64,000 bases of DNA from Oceanicaulis sp. HTCC2633 (GTDB lineage Bacteria; Pseudomonadota; Alphaproteobacteria; Caulobacterales; Maricaulaceae), in the NCBI RefSeq assembly GCF_000152745.1, contig NZ_CH672428.1:2757425-2821424 (forward strand), written 5' to 3'. Shown here piece by piece: positions 33,389 to 42,947 of the stretch. The number at the start of each line of letters is the position of its first letter. Within the stretch, counting starts at the first letter, position 1. A program made the position numbers and the translations under genes. The notes under the pieces are model-generated. The model did no database searches. It saw only the letters and a program-made list of their open reading frames with translations, and was not told the DNA's origin.

Positions 33389-35503
33389 CTAGACCTGCCC
33401 GACGGTCTTGAGCCGGGCGCTGGGGTGAATTTCGTTCTGGCTCATGACCACGGTTTGCGGGCGGAAGCGTTCGGTCAGCGAGCGCACATAGGGGCGCACA
33501 TGCGGGCTGGTCAGCAGCACCGGGACATCTCCGCTCATCCCCGCCCGGTCAAAGGCGGCGCGCACAACCTCGACAAACTCGCGCAGCTTGCTGGGCGCGA
33601 GCGCCAGCTGGCGACGTTCGCCATCCCCGATCAGGGCTTCGGCGAAGGCCTGCTCCCATTGCGGGCTCAGCGACAGGACCGGCAGATTGCCGTCCGGGCC
33701 GCGATTGGCGTAGCAGATCTGACGCGCCAGACGCGTGCGCACATGCTCGGTCATGGCGTCGAGATTGTTGGTCGCGCCGGACGCCTCGGCAATGCCCTCG
33801 ATGATGGCGGCGAGGTCGCGGATCGAGACGCGCTCCTTGAGCAGGTTCTGCAGAACGCGCTGGATGCCGGCGCGGGTGATCTGGCCCGGGGTGATCTCGT
33901 CCACCAGCTTGCGATGCTGGGGCGACAGGGCGTCGAGCAGCTTCTCGGTTTCCGAATAGCTCAGAAGCTCGGCCATGTTGTCGCGCAGGATTTCGGTCAG
34001 ATGCGTGACCAGCACGGCCGCCGGGTCCACCAGCGTATAGCCGCGGAAGGTGGCTTCCTCGCGATTGCTCTCATCAATCCAGGTGGCGGGCAGGCCGAAG
34101 GCCGGCTCCTTGACGTGGGTTCCGGGCAGTTCGACCTGGGCGCCGGACGGGTTCATGGCGAGGATCTGGTTGATCTTCAGCTCGCCGACGCCGGCCTCCA
34201 TCTCCTTCACGCGCAGCACGTATTGCTCGCCGGGCATCTGCATGTTGTCGACGATGCGAACGCTCGGCAGCACGAAGCCGCTGTCCTGGGCGAGATTGCG
34301 GCGCAGCGCCTTGATCTGATCGGTCAGGCGGCGCCCCTCCACATCGTTGATGAGCGGCAGGAGCGCGTAGCCCAGCTCGATCTTCAGCTCGTCGATATGC
34401 AGGGTGTCCTCGATCGGCGCATCCGTCGGATCGGGTCCCTGGGCCGCGGCCTCTTCCTCGGCCAGGGCTTCGCGCGCTTCGGTCTCCACGGCTTTCTCGC
34501 GTCGCTGGGCGCTGGTCCAGGCAAGGGCGCCGGCCCCGGCCGCCATCAGGCCGAACGGGATCAGCGGCATGCCGGGCAGCAGGCCGATGGCCAGCGAGGT
34601 GCCCGCCACCATGCCCATGGCGGCGGGGTTGGCCGAAAGCTGGCCGAACACGGCTTCTTCCGCTGCACCGTCCACCCCCGCCTTGGAGACGAGAAGGCCG
34701 GCGGCCAGCGACACGATCAGCGCCGGGATCTGGGAGACCAGACCGTCGCCGATGGTCAGCGTCGAGAAGGTGTTCGCCGCCGAGCCGAAATCCATGCCCG
34801 ACTGGGCGACGCCGATGATCATGCCGCCAATGAGGTTGATGGAGGTGATCAGGATGCCCGCCATGGCGTCGCCGCGCACGAACTTGCTGGCGCCGTCCAT
34901 GGCCCCGAAGAAGTTCGATTGCTCTTCAAGCTCCTTGCGGCGCTTGCGGGCTTCATCCTCGTTGATCAGGCCCGAGGACAGGTCGGCGTCAATCGCCATC
35001 TGCTTGCCGGGCATGGCGTCCAGGGTGAAGCGGGCGGCGACTTCCGCGATCCGGCCCGAACCCTTGGTGATGACGACGAAGTTCACGATCACCAGGATGA
35101 TGAACACGATGATCCCGATGACGAAATTGCCCTGCATCACGAAACTGCCGAAGGCTTCGATGATGTCGCCCGCCGCCGCCGTGCCGCTTTGCCCTTCAGA
35201 CAGGATCAGGCGGGTGGAGGCCACGTTCAGCCCCAGCCGGAGCATGGTCGCCACCAGCAGGATGGCCGGGAAGGCGGTGAATTCGAGCGGGGACTTGATG
35301 AACAGCGCCGTCATCAGGATGAGCACGGAAAAGCTCACCGACACCGCCAGCATCACGTCCAGAAGCGCCTTGGGCAAAGGCAGGATCAGCATGACCAGAA
35401 GGCCCAGAACCCCCAGACCCATTGCGATATCGCCCCGCGCCAGCCGCCGGGCGATCTGGGCGAAGTCAATCCCGCTTGGGGTGGAGGCGTTGGCGTCAGC
35501 CAT
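33389..35503 (-). CDS. flhA: flagellar export gate protein FlhA
   Basis: 704 residues. The N-terminal half has about eight membrane helices and the FHIPEP family signature region (RFTLDAMPGKQMAIDADL, then INEDEARKRRKEL). The C-terminal cytoplasmic half binds chaperone-substrate complexes (for example HLTEILRDNMAELLSYSET and ITRAGIQRVLQNLLKERVSI). It is the export gate ring of the flagellar type III system. Located after flbD, as in Caulobacter, with a 145-base gap that may hold its own promoter. Confidence 0.97.
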   Translation of the reverse strand: MADANASTPSGIDFAQIARRLARGDIAMGLGVLGLLVMLILPLPKALLDVMLAVSVSFSVLILMTALFIKSPLEFTAFPAILLVATMLRLGLNVASTRLILSEGQSGTAAAGDIIEAFGSFVMQGNFVIGIIVFIILVIVNFVVITKGSGRIAEVAARFTLDAMPGKQMAIDADLSSGLINEDEARKRRKELEEQSNFFGAMDGASKFVRGDAMAGILITSINLIGGMIIGVAQSGMDFGSAANTFSTLTIGDGLVSQIPALIVSLAAGLLVSKAGVDGAAEEAVFGQLSANPAAMGMVAGTSLAIGLLPGMPLIPFGLMAAGAGALAWTSAQRREKAVETEAREALAEEEAAAQGPDPTDAPIEDTLHIDELKIELGYALLPLINDVEGRRLTDQIKALRRNLAQDSGFVLPSVRIVDNMQMPGEQYVLRVKEMEAGVGELKINQILAMNPSGAQVELPGTHVKEPAFGLPATWIDESNREEATFRGYTLVDPAAVLVTHLTEILRDNMAELLSYSETEKLLDALSPQHRKLVDEITPGQITRAGIQRVLQNLLKERVSIRDLAAIIEGIAEASGATNNLDAMTEHVRTRLARQICYANRGPDGNLPVLSLSPQWEQAFAEALIGDGERRQLALAPSKLREFVEVVRAAFDRAGMSGDVPVLLTSPHVRPYVRSLTERFRPQTVVMSQNEIHPSARLKTVGQV

Positions 35504-35648
35504 GGAAAAGGCCCGTTCTGGTAAGGTTAACGGGCCTGGCGCTTCTGCGCCTCGCCCTGGGTTTGAGTGCCCGGATTCTCATCCCCTCAAAAGCGTTTCG
35601 AGAGGGCCCGTCCGTCAGTCAGGAAGGCTGAGCGGGCGGGGCTGATGA

Positions 35649-37013
35649 TCATCCGGCGAACCGGGACTCGCCCGGACCGGGGATATCCTCCCCCTGTTCG
35701 CCATAAAGCTTGAGCTTGTTGCGCAGCGTGCGGATCGAAATCCCCAGAATGTTCGCGGCGTGCGTGCGATTGCCGAGGCAATGGTCCAGCGTGTCGAGGA
35801 TGAGATCCTTCTCCACTTCAGCCACGGTCTTGCCCACGAGGTTGATCGCTTCATCCGCCGCCTGGGCGGCCTGGCGCGCCATGGCGGCGCCCGCCGAGCT
35901 CGCCGGCAGGGGCGAGCCGTCCGGCAGGCGGATCGCTTCAGGCTCGATCTTGTCGCCGCTCGCCAGCAGCACGGCGCGGTGCATGGCGTTCTCGAGTTCG
36001 CGCACATTGCCTTTCCAGGCGCGCGCGACGACCTGGGCCTTCGAGGCCTCGGACAGGGGCCGGTAATCGACGCCATTGGCCTTGGCGTATTTCTTCAGGA
36101 AGTGATCAGCCAGCGCCAGCGTGTCCTCGGGGCGGTCCCGCAGCGGCGGAATGGCGAGATTCACGACATTGAGGCGGAACAGGAGGTCCTCGCGGAACGT
36201 CCCGTCCTTCACCGCCTCGCGCAGATCGCGGTTGGAGGTGGCGAGCACGCGGATATTCACCTTCACGGGCTTGGAGCCGCCCACGCGGTCGATCTCGCGT
36301 TCCTGCAGGGCGCGCAGCAGCTTGGCCTGCAGGCGAACATCCATCTCGCTGATCTCGTCGAGCAGCAAGGTGCCGCCATCGGCCTCCTCGAACTTGCCGA
36401 TCCGGCGGGCGAGCGCGCCGGTGAAGGCGCCTTTCTCATGGCCGAACAGTTCGGATTCCAGGAGGTTTTCGGGGATCGCGGCGCAGTTAACCGAGACGAA
36501 GGCTTTCGAGGCGCGCTTGGACTTCTTGTGCACATAGCGCGCCATGACTTCCTTACCGACCCCGCTTTCGCCCGTGATCAGGACGGAGGCGTCGGACGGG
36601 CCGATCTGTTCGGCCAGACGCACCACATCGAGCATGGCCGGGTCGCGCGCGATCAGGGTGCGGTCATCGTCGGAGACGGCTTCCAGCACGGCCGCGATCA
36701 GCTCGGGCTCGGGCGGCAGGTGGATGAATTCCTTCGCGCCGGCCTTGATGGCGCCGGCGGCGGCTTCCGGGCGCACATTCACGCCGCAGGCGATGACCGG
36801 AACGATGATCCGCTCGGCCTCGTTGGCGGCGATCAGGCTGCCCACATCCAGATTGACGTCCACCATCAGAAGGTCGGCGCCCTTGCCGGCCCGCAAATAG
36901 GCGGTCGCTTGCGCGATGGTGTCCACATGAGCGACCTTCGCCCCGCGGTCCATGGCGATTTTCGTGGCGGCGGACAACTGGCCGCCCAGGCTTCCAACGA
37001 TCAGAACGCGCAT
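35649..37013 (-). CDS. flbD: sigma-54-dependent flagellar activator FlbD
   Basis: 454 residues; ATG preceded by AGGAAAGGAAACG. Receiver-like N-terminus, AAA+ domain, and Fis-type helix-turn-helix (NRTHAANILGISIRTLRNKL). The AAA+ domain has Walker A GESGVGKEVMARY, the sigma-54-contacting GAFTGA loop and the DGGTLLLDEISEM Walker B. The receiver is degenerate: the acidic pocket normally at residues 8-13 is missing (MRVLIVGSLGGQLS), although an Asp remains at position 52. This is known for Caulobacter FlbD, which is controlled by FliX rather than phosphorylation. FliX itself is not in this window. Last gene of the fliF operon. Confidence 0.95.
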   Translation of the reverse strand: MRVLIVGSLGGQLSAATKIAMDRGAKVAHVDTIAQATAYLRAGKGADLLMVDVNLDVGSLIAANEAERIIVPVIACGVNVRPEAAAGAIKAGAKEFIHLPPEPELIAAVLEAVSDDDRTLIARDPAMLDVVRLAEQIGPSDASVLITGESGVGKEVMARYVHKKSKRASKAFVSVNCAAIPENLLESELFGHEKGAFTGALARRIGKFEEADGGTLLLDEISEMDVRLQAKLLRALQEREIDRVGGSKPVKVNIRVLATSNRDLREAVKDGTFREDLLFRLNVVNLAIPPLRDRPEDTLALADHFLKKYAKANGVDYRPLSEASKAQVVARAWKGNVRELENAMHRAVLLASGDKIEPEAIRLPDGSPLPASSAGAAMARQAAQAADEAINLVGKTVAEVEKDLILDTLDHCLGNRTHAANILGISIRTLRNKLKLYGEQGEDIPGPGESRFAG

Positions 37014-37044
37014 CGTTCGTTTCCTTTCCTATGGGCGGCCGGGG

Positions 37045-37422
37045 TCAGCCGGTGTCCCCGTCCTTGATGATTTCAGTCATGGTCACGCCCAGCCGGTCGT
37101 CCACGACGACGACCTCGCCGCGGGCGACCAGGCGAGAGTTCACATAGATGTCGATGGCTTCGCCGACCTTGCGGTCCAGCTCGAGCACAGAGCCCGAGGT
37201 CAGGCGCAGCAGCGAGTTCACATCCACATGGGCCTTGCCCAGGACCGCAGAGATGTTGACCGGCACGTCGAAGACGGGCGCCAGGTCCACCGCGGTGCGA
37301 ACCTCTTCGTCAATCAGCGCCTGAGCGGCGCCATTGGCGGGCTCGCCCATGGGCTCGGGATCGGGGTTCACGCCTTGCGGGCCGTCAGACAGATCGGGCA
37401 GGTTCAGATCGTCGTCACTCAT
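37045..37422 (-). CDS. fliN: flagellar motor switch protein FliN
   Basis: 125 residues. An acidic N-terminus (MSDDDLNLPDLSDGPQG) is followed by the SpoA/FliN domain: FDVPVNISAVLGKAHVDVNS, then LTSGSVLELDRKVGEAIDIY and LVARGEVVVVDDRLGVTMTE. Part of the C ring and export apparatus. Between fliH and flbD in the conserved operon. Confidence 0.96.
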   Translation of the reverse strand: MSDDDLNLPDLSDGPQGVNPDPEPMGEPANGAAQALIDEEVRTAVDLAPVFDVPVNISAVLGKAHVDVNSLLRLTSGSVLELDRKVGEAIDIYVNSRLVARGEVVVVDDRLGVTMTEIIKDGDTG

Positions 37423-37434
37423 GGCTTAGCTCCT

Positions 37435-38103
37435 TCAGGCCGAGGCTTGACCGCCCATGGCGGCCTGATCGGGGGTGATGTCCGCATCGCCCTCGCGGGG
37501 CTGGGCCAGCCAGTTCTTCACGGCTTGCTCGATGCGGGATTCAATATCGGCGGTGGTGCGCTCGATGGCGCCGGAGCGCCATTCCAGCACGCAATCGGTG
37601 CGCGGCACGTCCGCGTCGGCGCGCACGATCAGCGCGCCCTCAAGTCCATGCTGGGCGGCTTCCCCTTCAAGGATTTCCGCCAGCGCGTCGGACATGGACG
37701 GGTTCACCCGGACGGCGACGCGCGGTTCGCTGCGCAGATCGGCCAGGGCTTCGGTGATGCAGTCCTTCAGCGTTTCCTCGCCATATTGCTCCAGCGCCGC
37801 GCCCGCGATGATGCGGGCGGACGCCAGCGCCAGGCGGGCGGCGTCCTGACGCATGGCTTCGGATTCCGCCTGCAGGCGGCCCAGCAGTCCGGCGACCTGA
37901 TGCACCACCTGGCCGGCGGCTTCGGCGGCGGCTTCCTGGGCCTCGATCTCGGCGACCTGACGGGCGGCTTCGGCGGCCTGTTCGGCCACCATCTGCATCT
38001 CGTCTTCGGTATAGACGCGCTTGAACGTGTCGCCTTCACGCAGAATGCGGCCGTCCGGTGCGAACTCCCGGTCAAAGTCGAATTTTCTGAAGCCGTCGGT
38101 CAC
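37435..38103 (-). CDS. fliH: flagellar assembly protein FliH/FlbE
   Basis: 222 residues, GTG start. An Ala/Glu-rich coiled-coil middle (AEQAAEAARQVAEIEAQEAA) is followed by a C-terminal ATPase-stator-like domain with LVRADADVPRTDCVLEWRSG-type strand/turn pattern. It sits between fliG and fliN, exactly where flbE lies in Caulobacter. FliH controls the export ATPase FliI. Identification rests on composition plus synteny, because the family diverges strongly. Confidence 0.85.
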   Translation of the reverse strand: MTDGFRKFDFDREFAPDGRILREGDTFKRVYTEDEMQMVAEQAAEAARQVAEIEAQEAAAEAAGQVVHQVAGLLGRLQAESEAMRQDAARLALASARIIAGAALEQYGEETLKDCITEALADLRSEPRVAVRVNPSMSDALAEILEGEAAQHGLEGALIVRADADVPRTDCVLEWRSGAIERTTADIESRIEQAVKNWLAQPREGDADITPDQAAMGGQASA

Positions 38104-38118
38104 TGAGTTTCGGCCTTC

Positions 38119-39156
38119 CTAGTAGATCAGCTCGTCTTCCCCGCCGCCTTCCGACAGCAGGATTTCGCCCTTGGCGGCGAGGTCCTTGGCCTGGTTGACC
38201 ATGGCCTGTTGCGCGCCATCGACGTCTTTCAGGCGCACCGGGCCCATGGACGCCATGTCCTCGCGCAGGATCTTCGCCGCCCGCTCGGACATGTTGGAGA
38301 AGAACAGGTCGCGCAGCGTGTCGGACGCGCCCTTGAGCGCCAGGCCCAGCTGGTCCTTGGGCACGCCGCGCAGAAGGGTCTGCACGCCTTGCGGGTCCAG
38401 CTTGCCCAGGTCCTCGAACACGAACATGAGCGAGCGGATCTTCTCCGCGGAATCGCGATTGCGCTCCTCGAGCGAGGCGAGGAAGCGGTTCTCGGTCTGG
38501 CGATCGAAATTGTTGAAGATGTCCGCCATCAGCTCGTGGCTGTCCTGCTTGGAGGTGCGCGCCAGATTGCTCATGAATTCCGAGCGCAGCGTCTCCTCGA
38601 TCTTCTCCACGATCTCGCGCTGGACCGGCTCCATGCGCAGCATCCGGGTCACCACTTCCATGGCGAAATCCTCGGGCAGGGCGGCCAGAACGCGCGCGGC
38701 GTGGTCGGGGCGCACCTTGGAGAGCACCACGGACACGGTCTGCGGGTATTCGTTCTTGAGATAGTTCGCCAGAACCACCTCGTTCACATTGGCGAGCTTG
38801 TCCCACATGGTCCGGCCGGCGGGACCGCGCAGCTCTTCCATGATCTGGTCGACCTTGTCCTCGGGCAGGAAGGAGGACAGCAGACGCTGCGCCTGATCGA
38901 CCGAGCCCACGATGGAGCCGGTCGAGGACATGGAGCCGACAAACTCCATGATCAGCTTCTCGACGGCGCCGGAGGTCACATTCCCGAGATTGACCATGGC
39001 CTGGGAGACGACGCGGATTTCCTCGTCATCCATCATTTCCCACAGCTGGCGCTGCTCGTCGCCGAGCGCCAGCAGGATGACAGCGGCCTTTTCCGCGCCC
39101 GTCATGCTGGACGGGTCGTCGATTTTCCGGCCGCGAGGGGCGGGCGCTTCAGCCAT
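38119..39156 (-). CDS. fliG: flagellar motor switch protein FliG
   Basis: 345 residues from the ATG at 39156 with GGGAGGG six bases upstream; a TTG at 39162 is less likely. N-terminal [17 protein letters not shown] binds FliF, the middle region has the EHPQ-like [20 protein letters not shown], and the C-terminal domain carries the charged torque helix ([20 protein letters not shown]). Overlaps closely with the fliF end, so translation is coupled. Confidence 0.97.
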   Translation of the reverse strand: MAEAPAPRGRKIDDPSSMTGAEKAAVILLALGDEQRQLWEMMDDEEIRVVSQAMVNLGNVTSGAVEKLIMEFVGSMSSTGSIVGSVDQAQRLLSSFLPEDKVDQIMEELRGPAGRTMWDKLANVNEVVLANYLKNEYPQTVSVVLSKVRPDHAARVLAALPEDFAMEVVTRMLRMEPVQREIVEKIEETLRSEFMSNLARTSKQDSHELMADIFNNFDRQTENRFLASLEERNRDSAEKIRSLMFVFEDLGKLDPQGVQTLLRGVPKDQLGLALKGASDTLRDLFFSNMSERAAKILREDMASMGPVRLKDVDGAQQAMVNQAKDLAAKGEILLSEGGGEDELIY

Positions 39157-39158
39157 GA

Positions 39159-40814
39159 TCAACCCTCCCCGTCATGCATCCAGGTGCGCAGGATGCTCAT
39201 GGATTCATCAGGGTGCTGCTCGACCAGGGCGGCCACCTTGCGCACAGAGGACTTCTTCACCTGACCCTCGATCTGCGCGACGTCGATATGGTCATCAGAG
39301 GGGTCGCCTTCGGGCAGCATCACCGTGCCGTCCGAATTGCCCAGCAGGGCCTGGACATTGTCCGGCAGGGCCTTGCCGCCGCCGCTTCCCGCGCCCGCCA
39401 GGGCCGGGCGCGCTGCGCTGACATTGCCCACAGCGCCCTGAACGAGCGGACGAGCGACCAGGAGGATGACCAGCAGCGCGGTCACGAACAGCACGGCGAT
39501 CTCGGCGATGCGCATGAAATCAAGACGGGCGAGGCTGAAGCCTTCCGGCGCCGGCGTGCCCAGGGTGAGGTCCGGGCGATTGAAGCGCATGGAGGTGACC
39601 TGCAGGATCTGGTCGCCATCGGTCAGGGTGGTGTCGGTCGGAAAGCCGACAGCCGCCGCGACGAGATTGCGGATCTGGGTCAGCTCGGCCTCGCTGCGCG
39701 GCTCGAAGCTCAGGGTGCCGTCCTCGCCCACGACCGCCACTTCATCCACGACCACAGACACGGCGAGGCGCTCCAGATCACCCGCCTGGATGATGGAGAC
39801 CGTCTCTTCCTGGGTGTTCTGGTAATTGCGTTCGGTCGTCGAGCTCTCGCTGGTGGCCAGCAGCGGCGTTTCCCCATTCGCGCCGGCCTCGGCGTCGGGC
39901 GTGTTCTCACTGACCGAGACGCCGCCGGAATTGACTGGCTCGCTGCGACGCTCCTCGATGGCGCGGCGGCTCACCTCGACCTGACCGTCCGGATCATATT
40001 CCAGGCGCGTGCGGGTCTGGCTCTCGCGGTTGATCTCTGCAGTGACGGCGACGCGCACGCCGCCCGAGCCCACAATGCCCTCCACGAGATCGCGGATCTT
40101 CTGTTGCAGATCGCGTTCGATCGCGTTCTGGCGGTCATCCAGCATGGCGCCCAGCACATCGCCCTCGGCGTCGCTGGGGGCGGCCAGGAGGCGCCCCTGA
40201 TCGTCGGCAAGCGTGATGCGGTTGGCCTGCAGGCCCGGCACGGCGGTGGCGACCAGATTGCGGATGGTGTTGATCTGCGCGCTCGGAAGCTCGCCGCGCA
40301 CGCTGATCACGACCGAAGCGGAGGGTTCCTGCTGCTCGCGCGAGAACAGGCGGCGTTCAGGCAGCACCAGGTGAACGCGGGCGGCGGACACGGTGTTCAG
40401 GGTGTTGATCGAGCGCGCCAGCTCACCTTCGAGCGCGCGCTTGGCGTTGACGTTCTGCACGAAGCTGGTGGTGCCGAGCGCATCGGTCTCGTCAAAGATC
40501 TCGTAGCCGACCGAGCCAAAGCTCAGCGCCCCGCCCGAGGCGACGCGCATCCGCGCCTCGTCGACCTGATCGGTGCTGACATAGACCGCCGATCCGCCCT
40601 CCTGCAGTTCGTAGGAGATGCCGGCCTGGTCCAGCCTCTGGCTCACGGCGGCGGCGTCCGCCGGGCCGAGGCCGGAGAACAGCAGCGCCTGGCCATTGGA
40701 GTTCATGCTCATGGTGAAAAACACCAGAGCGGCGGCCGCACCGGCCGTCAGGCCGAGTATGGCGGCCAGTCGACCGACTCCGAATCGGGAAAGCTGTTCC
40801 AGTATCGCGTTCAC
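39159..40814 (-). CDS. fliF: flagellar MS-ring protein FliF
   Basis: 551 residues, GTG start. Two membrane helices (near residues 18-35 and near 430-450) flank the periplasmic ring-building domains, with the YscJ-type segment [20 protein letters not shown] and the FliF C domain downstream. The C-terminal tail ([20 protein letters not shown]) binds FliG. First gene of the fliF-fliG-fliH-fliN-flbD operon. A CtrA-type box lies about 80 bases upstream. Confidence 0.96.
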   Translation of the reverse strand: MNAILEQLSRFGVGRLAAILGLTAGAAAALVFFTMSMNSNGQALLFSGLGPADAAAVSQRLDQAGISYELQEGGSAVYVSTDQVDEARMRVASGGALSFGSVGYEIFDETDALGTTSFVQNVNAKRALEGELARSINTLNTVSAARVHLVLPERRLFSREQQEPSASVVISVRGELPSAQINTIRNLVATAVPGLQANRITLADDQGRLLAAPSDAEGDVLGAMLDDRQNAIERDLQQKIRDLVEGIVGSGGVRVAVTAEINRESQTRTRLEYDPDGQVEVSRRAIEERRSEPVNSGGVSVSENTPDAEAGANGETPLLATSESSTTERNYQNTQEETVSIIQAGDLERLAVSVVVDEVAVVGEDGTLSFEPRSEAELTQIRNLVAAAVGFPTDTTLTDGDQILQVTSMRFNRPDLTLGTPAPEGFSLARLDFMRIAEIAVLFVTALLVILLVARPLVQGAVGNVSAARPALAGAGSGGGKALPDNVQALLGNSDGTVMLPEGDPSDDHIDVAQIEGQVKKSSVRKVAALVEQHPDESMSILRTWMHDGEG

Positions 40815-40891
40815 GCTGGGCCCTTGCTGATTTCCGAATCAGGAAAACGCCGCTCCCTGCAGCGGCTAGGCAAGTTTTTCCCACTATCCGC

Positions 40892-40907
40892 GTAAACGAG
40901 GTCTTAA
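40892..40907 (-). promoter_or_regulatory. CtrA-like box upstream of fliF
   Basis: On the minus strand TTAA-GACCTCG-TTTAC, one mismatch from the CtrA consensus TTAA-N7-TTAAC, placed about 80 bases before the fliF start. In Caulobacter the fliF operon is a CtrA-activated class II flagellar operon, so the position fits. Confidence 0.65.
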
Positions 40908-40918
40908 CGCGTTGAATC

Positions 40919-40960
40919 AAAAAACACGATCAGCGCGGCGAGTCGCAACTCGCCGCGCTG
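40919..40960 (-). terminator. terminator of sciP
   Basis: On the minus strand CAGCGCGGCGAGT, loop TGCG, ACTCGCCGCGCTG, then ATCGTGTTTTTTG: a perfect 13-pair stem with a T run, about 34 bases after the sciP stop. It separates sciP from the fliF promoter. Confidence 0.92.
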
Positions 40961-40993
40961 AACGCGGGCCTGAAAGAGAGGGGGGCGAACCGC

Positions 40994-41266
40994 CTACTGG
41001 CGGTATTGCTGAATGCGCGTGGTGCGCAGTCCGGCAAGGCCATGCCGGTCGATAGAGCGCTGCCAGGAGAGAAACTCCTCCACGGTCAGCCGGTAGCGGT
41101 CACAGGCTTCATCCAGGCTCAGCAGACCGCCGCGCACGGCGGCGACGACTTCAGCCTTGCGGCGAATAACCCAACGCTTGGTGTCCGGGCTCGGCAAATC
41201 GGCCACGGTTAAGGGGCTGCCATCAGGACCGATGACATAGTTTTCCTTCTTCGCTCGACGTTCCAT
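40994..41266 (-). CDS. sciP: SciP, small CtrA-inhibitory transcription factor (DUF1153)
   Basis: 90 residues from the ATG at 41266, with AAAAGGA eight bases upstream; an ATG at 41275 sits on that ribosome site. Sequence MERRAKKENYVIGPDGSPLT, then TKRWVIRRKAEVVAAVRGGL and a helix-turn-helix continuing SLDEACDRYRLTVEEFLSWQ: the highly conserved DUF1153/SciP family. In Caulobacter, SciP binds CtrA-activated promoters and blocks RNA polymerase recruitment, and its gene sits between flgE and fliF, as here. A CtrA-like box upstream suggests it is itself CtrA-activated. Confidence 0.93.
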   Translation of the reverse strand: MERRAKKENYVIGPDGSPLTVADLPSPDTKRWVIRRKAEVVAAVRGGLLSLDEACDRYRLTVEEFLSWQRSIDRHGLAGLRTTRIQQYRQ

Positions 41267-41286
41267 CCGACCCATCCTTTTAGGAA

Positions 41287-41305
41287 GACCCGTCTAACGC
41301 GGGTC
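41287..41305 (-). promoter_or_regulatory. inverted repeat in the sciP leader
   Basis: GACCCG-N7-CGGGTC, a perfect six-base inverted repeat about 20 bases before the sciP ATG. It could be an operator or a leader hairpin; no T run follows, so it is not a standard terminator. Confidence 0.4.
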
Positions 41306-41335
41306 CTTAATGAGACGGGTTATACGCGAGGCCTC

Positions 41336-41350
41336 TTAAGGTGAGCCTAA
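41336..41350 (-). promoter_or_regulatory. CtrA-like box upstream of sciP
   Basis: On the minus strand TTAG-GCTCACC-TTAA, one mismatch from TTAA-N7-TTAA. A TATAAC hexamer lies about ten bases further downstream and could be the -10 element. Confidence 0.5.
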
Positions 41351-41386
41351 AGCGCAAGGTAAAAGTGCGGTAAATCAGTTGTTTAG

Positions 41387-41420
41387 AAAAAATTCACCCC
41401 GACGCCGAAGCGCCGGGGTG
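41387..41420 (-). terminator. terminator of the fliK-flgD-flgE operon
   Basis: On the minus strand CACCCCGGCGC, loop TTCG, GCGTCGGGGTG, followed by AATTTTTTC. It lies about 28 bases after the flgE stop. Confidence 0.9.
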
Positions 41421-41447
41421 TCAGTCGGCCGGTGGGACGGCGTTGGG

Positions 41448-42845
41448 TTAGCGCTTCATCTGGATCGCCTCGGCGAGCATTTCGTCCGCCGTGGTGATGA
41501 TCCGAGAGCTGGCCGAATAGGCCCGCTGGGTGATGATGAGGTTGGAGAATTCAGTCGCGATATCGACGTTGGAGTTCTCGACGGTTTTCGCCGCAATGGT
41601 GCCTGACGCGCCCGAACCGGGGGCGTTCAGGGTGAAGGCGCCGGAATCCTCGGTGATCTGGAAGCTCGCGCCGCCAACCGAAGCGAGACCGTTCGGGTTG
41701 AAGACGGTGGCGACCGGAAGCTGGTAGACGCGGCGGACCACGCCGTTGGTGAAGCGCGCGGACAGGAAGCCGTCATCACTCACTTCCACGCCCGCAAAGG
41801 CGCCGAAGATCGCGCCATCCACCACGGTGGAGTCCAGGTTGGAGGGCGAGTTGAACTGGGTGATGCCGCCCGGCGTGCCGGCGGTCCCGAGATCCAGCGA
41901 GATGGTCTGTGCGCCAACGCCGGTCGACGCCGCCCAGCGGACTGCGCCTGCACCCACGGCGCCGGCGGCGTCTGATGCTTCGAACGGCAGCGAGGTGGGC
42001 AGGGTGGTCGGAGCGCCGGGCACGATCTCGCCATTGGTGTCGAAGGCGACAATGCCCGTGGCGATCTGACCGTCGATCAGAGGCGCGCCCGTGGTGACGT
42101 CAGAGGCCGGCTGGACGTGCAGCTCCACATGCCACTGGTTGGCGTTGGTGGCGTGCTTGAGGAAGGACATGGTCACGGACCTGACACCGCCCTGGGTGTC
42201 GTAGATCTGGATGGTGCGCTCGAAGTCCGGCGTCACCGTGCCCGACGCCATGTTGGTGCCGGATGCGGTCGGGTCATAGGTCGCCGCCGCGGCCGAAGGC
42301 GTCGTGCTGGCCTGCAGGTTGGCGTTGATGCGCACGCTGGAGGTGGCGTTTGCGGTGCCGCCGATATTGGACAGGTTCACCGCTTCCAGAGTGTCCACGT
42401 TGGACGGGTTCTGGTTGACCGTGCCGTCGGCCTGAACCGGCCAGGCATAAAGGTACATGCCGGCGTCATTGCGCAGATAGCCCGAGGAATCGGTCTGGAA
42501 GCCGCCTGAACGGGTGAACAGCACGGCGTCGGACGAGCCGCCCGCGGTCGGGCTGGGGCGCACGACGAAGAACCCGTCGCCGTCAATGGCCATGTCCGTG
42601 GCGCTGACGCCCGGGGTGAGAAGGCCCGACGAGTTGACGTCGAGGCGCGAATTCGAGCTGACGCCCGAAGAGGCGTAGCGGGTCTCGCCGCCGCCGCCGA
42701 TCTTGTAGTTCGGCGTGAAGATCGTATCCACGCGCTTGTAGCCCACGGTATTGACGTTGGCGATGTTGTCCGAAATCGCCGCGAGCGCCGAAGAGTTGGC
42801 GATCAGGCCGGACGCGCCGGCGGCCATGGCTGAGTTGATACTCAT
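41448..42845 (-). CDS. flgE: flagellar hook protein FlgE
   Basis: 465 residues. N-terminal rod-type D0 segment with SDNIANVNTVGYKR, the ATDMAIDGDGFFVV motif shared by hook/rod proteins, Ala/Thr/Ser-rich surface domains, and a C-terminal NSNVDIATEFSNLIITQRAY plus SASSRIITTADEML. It polymerises into the hook. Third gene of the fliK-flgD-flgE order; ends with its own terminator and is followed by sciP, as in Caulobacter. Confidence 0.96.
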   Translation of the reverse strand: MSINSAMAAGASGLIANSSALAAISDNIANVNTVGYKRVDTIFTPNYKIGGGGETRYASSGVSSNSRLDVNSSGLLTPGVSATDMAIDGDGFFVVRPSPTAGGSSDAVLFTRSGGFQTDSSGYLRNDAGMYLYAWPVQADGTVNQNPSNVDTLEAVNLSNIGGTANATSSVRINANLQASTTPSAAAATYDPTASGTNMASGTVTPDFERTIQIYDTQGGVRSVTMSFLKHATNANQWHVELHVQPASDVTTGAPLIDGQIATGIVAFDTNGEIVPGAPTTLPTSLPFEASDAAGAVGAGAVRWAASTGVGAQTISLDLGTAGTPGGITQFNSPSNLDSTVVDGAIFGAFAGVEVSDDGFLSARFTNGVVRRVYQLPVATVFNPNGLASVGGASFQITEDSGAFTLNAPGSGASGTIAAKTVENSNVDIATEFSNLIITQRAYSASSRIITTADEMLAEAIQMKR

Positions 42846-42947
42846 GACTTGCTTCCCATCGTTTTAGCCAGGGCGTCCGCTCCTTCTGGCGGAGAGCCTC
42901 GATTTTGTTGCGGAGCGGTTCGGGCTCCGGTTTCCCCGTCTTCGGGG

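Noticed and set aside
33425-35524. 699-codon plus-strand frame opposite flhA
   Set aside because: FlhA is unmistakable on the other strand; the antisense translation is low-complexity (HDQ-rich) with no motif.
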